NCBI GenBank assembly: GCA_035967975.1
Contig: JAWQFQ010000019.1
Location: 1-64,000 of the forward strand
From: Scytonema sp035967975
GTDB lineage: Bacteria > Cyanobacteriota > Cyanobacteriia > Cyanobacteriales > Nostocaceae
Reading direction: 5' to 3'
Length of the DNA stretch: 64,000 nt
Of the stretch, positions 26,690-32,808 are shown in pieces. The position numbers were made by a program, and so were the translations under genes. The notes below the pieces were generated by a model that was not told the DNA's origin, searched no databases, and was given only the letters and a program-made list of their open reading frames with translations. Numbering within the stretch: position 1 is the first letter of the stretch; each line of letters opens with the position of its first letter.

Positions 26690-26791
26690 TCAGTTTAATA
26701 ATATGCCGTCGATCAATTCGTAATGCTCGTTATCTCCATACCGAGCGATAAAATCATCGAATGTCAGGAGTTTCGGAGCAGCTGGTGCCAT
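26690..26791 (-). pseudogene. Uma2-family nuclease, N-terminal fragment
   Basis: A 33-codon frame reads 'MAPAAPKLLTFDDFIARYGD' then 'EHYELIDGILLN' and stops. This is the standard Uma2 opening ('KLLTFDEFI..YPDN.RYELIDG'), cut before the catalytic core. The intact Uma2 gene at 27356 is a different copy. Confidence 0.65.
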
Positions 26792-26826
26792 AACTATTGC
26801 AGTTAATGACTACAGAATAAATATTT

Positions 26827-27222
26827 CGTATTATAACAAGGACTTAAGCTCTTCACAGGAAATCTTGCGATCGCGCCCTAAAGTATCGGTATAAAAATGC
26901 CACGCAACCCTGTTTCTTGGAGTTGACGAACACGGAAATGAGTCTTTGCGACGATAGAAACCGGGTTTTTCCCCTAACGCGTGACTCATATATCGACACT
27001 GTAGAAATGTGAGACAGTGACCAAGCGATCGCTCGTTCGCTATTTTAGATAAATTAGAGATCAATACTTGTCTGTTAAGCCCTAAATTAAAATTTGGGCT
27101 AAAAGCTTAAACCCGTTAAAACGGGTTAACAGCCATGTTTAGTCAGATAAACCTGACTTTAGGTAAAAGCTGTGAACTTTATTTCTTGGCTATTAACCAA
27201 GTAGTATTGAATTAGAGATATA
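26827..27222. repeat. Long repeat, copy A (about 395 bp)
   Basis: This copy starts CGTATTATAACAAGGACTTA and is nearly identical to 28403-28794. It contains a CCGGGTTT palindrome, a GCGATCGC site, and three small hairpins in a row: GCCCTAAATTAAAATTTGGGC, AACCCGTTAAAACGGGTT and GTCAGATAAACCTGAC (the first given in part). The apparent ORFs within it are not genes. Confidence 0.85.
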
Positions 27223-27239
27223 GCGTTTCCTAGTCTACT

Positions 27240-27325
27240 GAGGTACAAATTTATCTGCGTTTATCTGCGTTCATCTGCGGTTAATTTTTTCTTGCTGTAC
27301 CTCACTGGAATGGGAATCGCTATAA
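27240..27325. repeat. TCTGCGTTCATCTGCGG repeat with GGGAATCGCTA end
   Basis: TTATCTGCGTTTATCTGCG, then CATCTGCGGTTAATTTTTTC, then GTACCTCACTGGAATGGGAATCGCTA. An inverted relative is at about 48261-48330 (TAGCGATTCCCATTTTGGTG onward). It sits just upstream of the Uma2 gene. Confidence 0.6.
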
Positions 27326-27355
27326 TATTTTTATCATCAGTAACTTTCACTAGCC

Positions 27356-27976
27356 ATGACCCAAGCCCTACCTAAACTTTTTACCTTCGAGGAATTTATC
27401 GATTGGCTACCTGAAAATTCCGGGGTACGTTACGAATTACATAATGGAAATATTATTGAAATGGCACAACCAGTTGGAGAACATGAAGAAGTTAAAGGAT
27501 TTTTGACCATCAAGCTTAGTGCTGCGATTGACCGATTAAACCTGAACTACTTGATTCCTAACCAAGCTATAGTTAGACCACATAAAAAAGATTCTGGTTA
27601 TTTTCCAGATGTATTGGTGCTAAACCGTGCGAATCTAACCAATGAAAAATTATGGAAAAAAGAATCTACCCTCTGTTTAGGTGCATCAATACCTTTGGTG
27701 ATTGAAATTGTATCAACTAACTGGCGAGACGATTATCACTTGAAATATGCTGATTATGAGGAAATGGGTATCTGTGAATATTGGATTGTAGACTATGCAG
27801 CATTGGGTGGACGTAATTTTATCGGGAATCCCAAACAGTCAACAATTTGTGTTTGTAACTTGGTGGATGGAGAATATCAAATAAGTAAGTTTCGAGACAA
27901 CGAACGTATTTTGTCTCAAACTTTTCCTGACTTAAATCTCACCGCCAATCAGATTTTTCAAGCAGGTATGGTATAA
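27356..27976 (+). CDS. Uma2 family endonuclease
   Basis: The 206-residue protein starts 'KLFTFEEFIDWLPENSGVRY' and has 'PDVLVLNRANL', 'IPLVIEIVSTNWRDDYHLKY' and 'YEEMGICEYWIVD'. These are the Uma2 restriction-like fold motifs (Asp in PDV, Glu in VIEI, conserved YxxxGIxEYWxVD). Cyanobacteria carry many copies; their biological role is not known. It lies between the two long repeats A and B. Confidence 0.85.
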   Translation: MTQALPKLFTFEEFIDWLPENSGVRYELHNGNIIEMAQPVGEHEEVKGFLTIKLSAAIDRLNLNYLIPNQAIVRPHKKDSGYFPDVLVLNRANLTNEKLWKKESTLCLGASIPLVIEIVSTNWRDDYHLKYADYEEMGICEYWIVDYAALGGRNFIGNPKQSTICVCNLVDGEYQISKFRDNERILSQTFPDLNLTANQIFQAGMV

Positions 27977-28027
27977 GTTCTAAGTCCTCTAACCCAAAAA
28001 GCGATCGCAACTATATCTGATGTCATT

Positions 28028-28096
28028 TTATAGAGGATTTTGGTGCAGAATAAGTGATAGCGTATCAGTATCTAAAAGCACTGGTTCTTGGCTCAT
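28028..28096 (-). pseudogene. PIN-domain toxin, N-terminal scrap
   Basis: ATG overlaps the stop codon of the DUF104 gene (ATGA). The frame reads 'MSQEPVLLDTDTLSLILHQN' and stops after 22 codons. 'LLDTDTLSLI' is the first acidic motif of VapC-like PIN toxins. The rest of the gene is gone, leaving the antitoxin alone. Confidence 0.6.
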
Positions 28097-28329
28097 ATTT
28101 CAGTTCTATCAGAGAAAAAATTGTCTCGATTCAAGGCGATTGCTTCAATTTCGTCAATATCTGTTGCGGACAATCCCTCATAAACTTGAGCAGCAAGTTG
28201 TAACATATCTTGAGGACTAAGAGGAGTGGTAGGTTCAACTATTATTTGGACAAATTGTCCTTCAGTTAATTCAGGTTCTTCTAAGGGGCGAAATACACCA
28301 TTTTCATAAATTGCTTTTAAGGTTTGCAT
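28093..28329 (-). CDS. DUF104/AF2212-like antitoxin
   Basis: The 78-residue protein starts 'MQTLKAIYENGVFRPLEEPE' and continues 'LTEGQFVQIIVEP', the DUF104 signature. Members pair with PIN toxins encoded directly downstream. Here only the first 22 codons of the toxin remain (28028-28096), so this is an orphan antitoxin. Confidence 0.85.
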   Translation of the reverse strand: MQTLKAIYENGVFRPLEEPELTEGQFVQIIVEPTTPLSPQDMLQLAAQVYEGLSATDIDEIEAIALNRDNFFSDRTEI

Positions 28330-28850
28330 TCGATAACCTCCTGATTAATTACTTAAACGCCATTGTACATTTAACCACAGTCTTAATTGTTTGGGTCAAC
28401 TTCGTATTATAACAAGGACTTAAGCTCTTCACAGGCAATCTTGCGATCGCGCCCTAAAGTGTCGGTATAAAAATGCCACGCAACCCGGTTTCTTGGAGTT
28501 GACGAACACGGAAAATGAATCTTTGCGACCATAGAACCTGGGTTTTTCCCCTAACGCGTGACTAATATATCGACACTGTAGAAATGTGAGACAGTGACCA
28601 AGCGATCGCTCGTTCGCTATTTTAGATAAATTAGAGGTCAATACTTGGAGGTTTTGCCCTAAATTAAAATTTGGGCTAAAAGCTTAAACCCGTTAAAACG
28701 GGTTCAAAGCCATGTTTAGTCAGATTTATCTGACTTTAGCTTTAGCTTGCGAAATTTATTTCTTGACTATTAACCGAGTAGTATTGAGATATATGTTTTC
28801 AATCCTCTAAATTAAAGATAATATTTTTATCATCAGTAACGGTTATAACT
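28330..28850. other. Spacer made mostly of long repeat B
   Basis: Upstream of the DUF104 gene is CTGATTAATTACTTAAACG (about 28342-28361), which recurs at 29795-29814. Then comes repeat copy B (28403-28794) and the DUF433 upstream region (28795-28850). No gene is supported. Confidence 0.6.
28403..28794. repeat. Long repeat, copy B (about 390 bp)
   Basis: This is the second copy of 26827-27222 in the same orientation, differing at scattered sites and by a few small indels. The same three hairpins are present. The pair brackets the Uma2 and DUF104 genes, about 1.2 kb. Confidence 0.85.
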
Positions 28851-29225
28851 ATGACTTTAGCATCTAATGAACAATCTGCAATCATTCGTACAGAGCGAGG
28901 ACTCACAATCGCAGGTACTCGCATCACCCTCTATGACGTGATGGACTATGTAACAGCTAAGTATCCACCCAAGTTCATTCGTGCTCTGTTTGACCTTGCA
29001 GACGATCAAATTGACGCGGCTCTATCCTATATTGAAGCTAATCGCACTGAAGTCGAAGCAGAGTATAAAGTTGTTCTAAAGCAAGCGGAGGAAATTCAGC
29101 AGTACTGGGAAGAGCGCAATCGAGAACACTTCGCCCGTGTTGCAGCAATACCGCCAAAGCCCGGTCGAGAGGCTCTTTGGGCAAAACTTCAAGAGCAAAA
29201 AGCGAGACATGAGTTAGAAGCATGA
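28851..29225 (+). CDS. DUF433 antitoxin
   Basis: The 124-residue protein has 'IIRTERGLTIAGTRITLYDV' and 'YPPKFIRALFDLADDQIDAA', the DUF433 winged/helical DNA-binding core, followed by a long charged helix. DUF433 proteins are antitoxin partners of DUF5615 PIN-like toxins. The stop overlaps the next start (ATGA). Its 5' flank and first codons are duplicated at 29706-29797. Confidence 0.85.
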   Translation: MTLASNEQSAIIRTERGLTIAGTRITLYDVMDYVTAKYPPKFIRALFDLADDQIDAALSYIEANRTEVEAEYKVVLKQAEEIQQYWEERNREHFARVAAIPPKPGREALWAKLQEQKARHELEA

Positions 29226-29617
29226 TTTTTCTCGTCGATCATAATTTAGGAGGACATGCGGAGATATTATTCGGCAACATTGCAAGTCAAGGCTGGTTAG
29301 AGCTACTCCCGATTCGTTTTGTTACCTTTAAGGAGATGAACCTATCGATTGACAGCAACGACAGAGTTGTTTGGCGGTTTGCTCAAGCAAATCAAATGAT
29401 TTTGCTCACAGCTAATCGGAGTATGAAGGGTGAAGACTCGTTGGAGCAAGTTCTTCGTGAGGAAAACACTGTGGATTCGCTTCCTGTCATTACGATTGGA
29501 GACGCTGATCGATTTTTAACAGATCGAGCGTATCGAAATCGTTGTGTTGACTGTACTCTTGAGATTTTGCTGAATATTGAAAACTGGATGGGAGTAGGTC
29601 GTCTGTTCATTCCATGA
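29222..29617 (+). CDS. DUF5615-like PIN-like toxin
   Basis: The 131-residue protein starts 'MIFLVDHNLGGHAEILFGNI' and has 'VWRFAQANQMILLTANRSMK' and 'LPVITIGDADRFL'. This is the DUF5615 or Mut7-C-like PIN pattern with early Asp and a later 'LLTANR' in place of the usual 'LTxDxD'. It follows the DUF433 gene with a four-base overlap, giving a complete toxin-antitoxin pair. Confidence 0.75.
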   Translation: MIFLVDHNLGGHAEILFGNIASQGWLELLPIRFVTFKEMNLSIDSNDRVVWRFAQANQMILLTANRSMKGEDSLEQVLREENTVDSLPVITIGDADRFLTDRAYRNRCVDCTLEILLNIENWMGVGRLFIP

Positions 29618-29705
29618 CGTATTTGAATGATACCTCATCAAGTTCCGAATTCTATGAGGTAGAGTTAGATATAGTGCCCAAGCGATCGCTCGTTCGCTAT
29701 TCTCA

Positions 29706-29797
29706 GATATATGTTTTCAATCCTCTAGATTAAAGATAATATTTTGATCATCAGTAACGGTTATAACTATGATTTTAGCATCTAATGAACAATCTGA
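29706..29797 (+). pseudogene. Duplicate of DUF433 upstream region and first codons
   Basis: Starting TATATGTTTTCAATCCTCTA and running through 'ATGATTTTAGCATCTAATG', this copies 28793-28879 with a few changes. The frame reads 'MILASNEQSD' and ends at once. It is a leftover of a partial duplication, joined to DNA from upstream of the DUF104 gene. Confidence 0.75.
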
Positions 29798-29875
29798 TTA
29801 ATTACTTAAACGACATTTTACTAGCAAGAATTTATACTTGTGTTCTTACTTACACTTCAATACTGCGTGGGTTTT

Positions 29876-29990
29876 GAGCCAAGAAAAAATTTTACAGCGA
29901 GAAGCTAAAGTCAGATTTATCTGACTGACTATAGCTTTTAACCCGTTTTAACGGGTTTGAGCTTTGAGCCCAAATTTTAATTTAGGGCTT
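29876..29990. repeat. Inverted copy of the three-hairpin module
   Basis: GTCAGATTTATCTGAC, AACCCGTTTTAACGGGTT and GCCCAAATTTTAATTTAGGG appear in the reverse order and orientation compared with copies A and B. The flanks (AAGAAAAAATTTT) also match in reverse. Confidence 0.8.
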
Positions 29991-29994
29991 AACT

Positions 29995-30123
29995 AGTAGT
30001 CCACCACACTCATTTTGACAGGTTGAATGAACAACCGCAGAGGCGCTCCAGAACGCAGAGGAAGAGAAGGAGAGGATAAGCCTAAAAATGGTTTACCTGT
30101 CATAATCTCTGTGGTGGACTACT
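29995..30123. mobile_element. Small inverted-repeat element inside the 3' end of the TetR gene
   Basis: AGTAGTCCACCACA at 29995-30008 is the exact complement of TGTGGTGGACTACT at 30110-30123. The outer repeats extend imperfectly (TTTTGACAGG and CCTGTCATAA). The inside contains AACCGCAGAGGCGC and AACGCAGAGGAAGAG. The right end supplies the last codons and stop of the TetR-family gene. Confidence 0.75.
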
Positions 30124-30684
30124 CGCATCAATCAAAACAGACAAAGCATTTCTAGCATATTGCGCTCCAATGGGATTTCCCTCAATTGTTGCCATTAAAC
30201 TAGCTCCCCCAATTAAAAGCAAATACTGCTGTGAAAACGATGCGGGGTCGCGCACGCCTGCTTCAGATGCGAGCTGCATGATGTAAGTGCGGATAGCTTC
30301 TCTGAGCTTAACTGAGACTTGATGGGCGGGATGAGAAGCATCAGCGATTTCTAAGACCGCATTGATAAATGGACAACCCCGGAAGTCCGGCTCAGCGTAC
30401 CAGCCCTGGAGAACGTCAAAAGTTGCTAGTAACCGCTCTTTAGGTGTGTTTCCTTTGTCTGCAACCGTATCTTCAAACCAACGTAACCATTGTGCGGCGC
30501 GATATTTCATCACTTCTTCAATCAGTTGGTCTTTTGATGAAAACCATCGATACAGAGTTCGCTTTGCTACACCAGATGCAGCAATAACTTCATTGATTCC
30601 CACATATTGAATTCCCTTCTGATAAAACAGTTGAGAAGCCGTTTCTAAAATTTGTTGACGTGCAGTACTTGATTCAGTAGCCAT
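30100..30684 (-). CDS. TetR/AcrR family repressor
   Basis: The 194-residue protein has an N-terminal helix-turn-helix 'GINEVIAASGVAKRTLYRWF' (about 28-47) and a ligand-binding C-terminal domain with 'FRGCPFINAVLEIADASHPA'. It likely represses itself and the divergent AhpD-like gene through the palindromes between them. The final residues 'SSPPQRL' and the stop come from an inserted inverted-repeat element, so the original C-terminus was replaced but the fold should be intact. Confidence 0.85.
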   Translation of the reverse strand: MATESSTARQQILETASQLFYQKGIQYVGINEVIAASGVAKRTLYRWFSSKDQLIEEVMKYRAAQWLRWFEDTVADKGNTPKERLLATFDVLQGWYAEPDFRGCPFINAVLEIADASHPAHQVSVKLREAIRTYIMQLASEAGVRDPASFSQQYLLLIGGASLMATIEGNPIGAQYARNALSVLIDASSPPQRL

Positions 30685-30690
30685 AAATTT

Positions 30691-30755
30691 GAGTAGACAA
30701 CTTTGTCTCCATAGGGTTATACTAGCACCTGTTATGAGTAGACAAGCTTGTCTAC
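30691..30755. promoter_or_regulatory. Probable TetR operators between divergent genes
   Basis: GTAGACAAGCTTGTCTAC at 30738-30755 is a perfect 18-bp palindrome. GTAGACAACTTTGTCTCC at 30693-30710 is an imperfect second copy, 45 bases away. The first overlaps the likely leader of the AhpD-like gene; the second abuts the repressor start. The spacing fits shared autoregulation. Confidence 0.75.
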
Positions 30756-30781
30756 TTAGAAATTCATTGGAAAAGTCATCT

Positions 30782-31384
30782 ATGGAATTTACGATTCATA
30801 CGATTGAAACTGCACCAGAAGCATCGAAGGAAGCTCTTACCCATGCAGTGGAGACATTTGGTTTGCTTCCAAATTTAGAGGGGATTCTTGCTGAAGCTCC
30901 CGCAGTCTTGAAGGGAGGGATGATATTATGGGATTTATTTGAAACGACCAGTTTTACGCCCATTGAACAACAGGTTATCTATTTGACTGCTAATTATGAA
31001 CATGACTGTAGCTACTGCATGGCTGCTCATTCAGGTTTAGCAAAAATGATGGGGATGAGGAGTGAAGACATTGAAGCACTCCGTCACGGTCAACCTCTAG
31101 CAGATCGGAAGTTACAAGCGTTGCGGCTATTTACAAAGCGGATGATTGAGGCGCGAGGTTGGGTGAACGAGGGAGAAATTGAAGAGTTTTTAGCCGCAGG
31201 TTATACAAAGCAGCAGGTTTTGGAAGTCATTTTAGGAATTGCTGTGAAAATTATCCACAACTACACTAACCACATTGCTAAAACTCCTTTAGACAAGGCT
31301 TTTCAACCTTACGTTTGGTCAAAACCTGCGCTTAGTGTGTGTTCTCAATCTTCTCAATCCATGCACAATGATACGGAAATGTGA
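30782..31384 (+). CDS. AhpD-like carboxymuconolactone-decarboxylase family protein
   Basis: The protein contains 'CSYCMAAHSGLAKMMGM', the CxxCxxxH peroxidase-like signature of AhpD-type proteins, and 'VLEVILGIAVKIIHNYTNHI', typical of the TetR-linked group. I choose ATG 30782, since the longer frame from 30689 would be translated operator DNA. It gives 200 residues. The family reduces peroxides or quinone-like electrophiles. The last 20 or so residues overlap a gene on the other strand and look like an extension past the normal end. Confidence 0.85.
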   Translation: MEFTIHTIETAPEASKEALTHAVETFGLLPNLEGILAEAPAVLKGGMILWDLFETTSFTPIEQQVIYLTANYEHDCSYCMAAHSGLAKMMGMRSEDIEALRHGQPLADRKLQALRLFTKRMIEARGWVNEGEIEEFLAAGYTKQQVLEVILGIAVKIIHNYTNHIAKTPLDKAFQPYVWSKPALSVCSQSSQSMHNDTEM

Positions 31385-31577
31385 CTTGTTGCGTTTGTAG
31401 ATGTGCTGGTAATTCACCACTATCGAATACCAAAGAAAAGACAATGGATTTGTCGCTGATTGGACTGGGAGCAATGCTTTCAACTATTGCTGTCATTCCC
31501 TTTCTCGTTCCTTGCAGGTATCGCACCTCTTCTCCTACGGTAAATCCTGCGTGTTCTTTTAAGTTCTGTTTTGTCAT
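31332..31577 (-). CDS. Small SH3-like uncharacterised protein
   Basis: The 81-residue protein reads 'FTVGEEVRYLQGTRKGMTAI' then 'SIVFSLVFDSGELPAHLQTQ', a pattern of small beta-barrels of the KOW or SH3 type. It converges on and overlaps the AhpD-like gene by about 50 bases. No family name is known to me; composition argues for a real gene. Confidence 0.5.
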   Translation of the reverse strand: MTKQNLKEHAGFTVGEEVRYLQGTRKGMTAIVESIAPSPISDKSIVFSLVFDSGELPAHLQTQQVTFPYHCAWIEKIENTH

Positions 31578-31833
31578 GGGTTATATAAGTAAATCGGCGT
31601 AAATAAACACAACTGTCCGTTGAGGCTGTTAGTCGTTAGTTGTTAGTTGTTAGTAGGCTTCCAGCTTCTTTACAAAACTTAATATAGTTAATGTTTTATT
31701 GTGCCTACCTACTTTTACTTAGTCTTTAAAAAGGTTATCTATCTTTGAGGATAACGGGATAAAGAAATACGTGTTTCAATCCATCATTGGAGAATTACAT
31801 AACAAATTACTGCGAAATAGTGTTCAATCATTA

Positions 31834-31999
31834 AGAGGTTGTTTGAAAAGTAGTTGGCTGTGATTTTAGGCACTTATCGATCCCCCCTAGCCCCCCTTGA
31901 AAAGGGGGGAAAATCTATTAAAGTCCCCCTTTTTAAGGGGGATTTAGGGGGATATTGAATGTGCATGCTACTGATGAAAGGACTTTTCAAACATCCTCT
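31834..31999. mobile_element. MITE-like element, copy 3 (166 bp)
   Basis: The ends AGAGGTTGTTTGAAAAGT and ACTTTTCAAACATCCTCT and the length are the same as at 14050-14215, and the interior differs at only a few positions. Such close identity points to recent movement. Confidence 0.85.
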
Positions 32000-32072
32000 A
32001 AGAACTTACAACACAACAACCCCGATGTCACGCCAACCAAGAGAACTCAAACCAAACCAGCCCCTTCGGGGA

Positions 32073-32101
32073 AGTCAAAAGTCAAAAGTCAAAAGTCAAA
32101 A
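32073..32101. repeat. AGTCAAA tandem heptamers, left arm
   Basis: Four AGTCAAA units precede the four-helix-bundle gene. The complement (TTTGACT units) follows the gene at 32527-32557, so the gene lies between inverted heptamer tracts. Confidence 0.8.
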
Positions 32102-32158
32102 TCAGTATTTTAAGAATCAAAATATGTTAAAATGTTAGCATGAGGATTGACGCTTAAA

Positions 32159-32524
32159 ATGAGTAATTACATACCAATTACTGATAGAAATTTTGAATTT
32201 GCTGTTAGAATAACTAAGCTTTGCTCTTATTTAGATAAACAAAATGGAACACCAAGATTGTTAGCAAATCAATTATTCAGAGCCGGAACATCAATCGGAG
32301 CTAATATTGAAGAATCTCGTTCGGCTGAGAGCGATAAAGATTTTATTACTAAACAATCTATAGCTTTAAAAGAGGCAAGAGAAACAAGATATTGGTTGAA
32401 ACTATTAATTAAATCAGAAATAATTTCTCAAGAGAAGATAGACAATCTTTTAGATGAATGCGAACAGTTGATTAAAATTATTGCTAAATCAATAGTCACG
32501 ACTAAAGAAAAGTTGAATAAATAA
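32159..32524 (+). CDS. Four-helix-bundle protein (23S rRNA-intervening-sequence type)
   Basis: The protein reads 'MSNYIPITDRNFEFAVRITK', 'LLANQLFRAGTSIGANIEES' and 'KEARETRYWLKLLIKSEII'. This is the IVP/S23 four-helix-bundle family, originally found in rRNA intervening sequences but widely encoded alone. I take ATG 32159; a TTG at 32147 is also possible. No rRNA gene is in the window. It lies between inverted AGTCAAA tracts and may be mobile. It has 121 residues. Confidence 0.85.
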   Translation: MSNYIPITDRNFEFAVRITKLCSYLDKQNGTPRLLANQLFRAGTSIGANIEESRSAESDKDFITKQSIALKEARETRYWLKLLIKSEIISQEKIDNLLDECEQLIKIIAKSIVTTKEKLNK

Positions 32525-32808
32525 ATTTTTGACGTTTGACTTTTGACTTTTGACTTCCCGACAGGGCGGTGTGCTGCTAAGTATCGTGGTTTTTGTAAAA
32601 AGTACAAACCGCAGCCTAAACATGAGAAAAGCTACCACTGGGGAAGTAAATTGTTACCCAAGATTGTGAAGGGGAAGAAGAATAAAACATCGCCAGGGCA
32701 GATGCGATTACCTTGGAACAGCCACTTCCCGATAGGGTCGCCAGGTATCGAAAATCGCCAAATGCTTGTAAATCCGTAGAAAATGCTTTTGTAAAGATAT
32801 TGTAACAA
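32525..32808. other. Spacer with right-hand heptamers and a possible gene scrap
   Basis: TTTGACT units at 32527-32557 mirror the left arm. After them one frame (about 32565-32700) reads 'KYRGFCKKYKPQPKHEKSYH' then 'KIVKGKKNKTSPGQ'. It is basic and protein-like but not recognised. It may be a remnant. Confidence 0.35.

Larger units (their letters stand above)
29618..30099. other. Spacer built from pieces of nearby genes and repeats
   Basis: In order it holds the GCGATCGCTCGTTCGCTATT end of the long repeat (from about 29681), a copy of the DUF433 5' region (29706-29797), a piece of the DUF104 upstream region (29795-29815), an inverted copy of the three-hairpin module (29876-29990), and the MITE at 29995. 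No complete gene is present. Confidence 0.7.
31578..32158. other. Repeat-rich spacer
   Basis: It contains a GTTAGTT heptamer tract (about 31628-31656), the full-length MITE at 31834-31999, and an AGTCAAA tract at 32073-32101. No gene is seen. Confidence 0.7.

Noticed and set aside
26831..28641. Two similar minus-strand ORFs of 70-77 codons inside the long repeats
   Set aside because: Both are translated repeat DNA containing the CCGGGTTT palindrome. Their ends differ through indels, so the frame is not conserved.
30689..30781. Upstream extension of the AhpD-like gene
   Set aside because: It would translate the operator palindromes; the family's normal start is at 30782.
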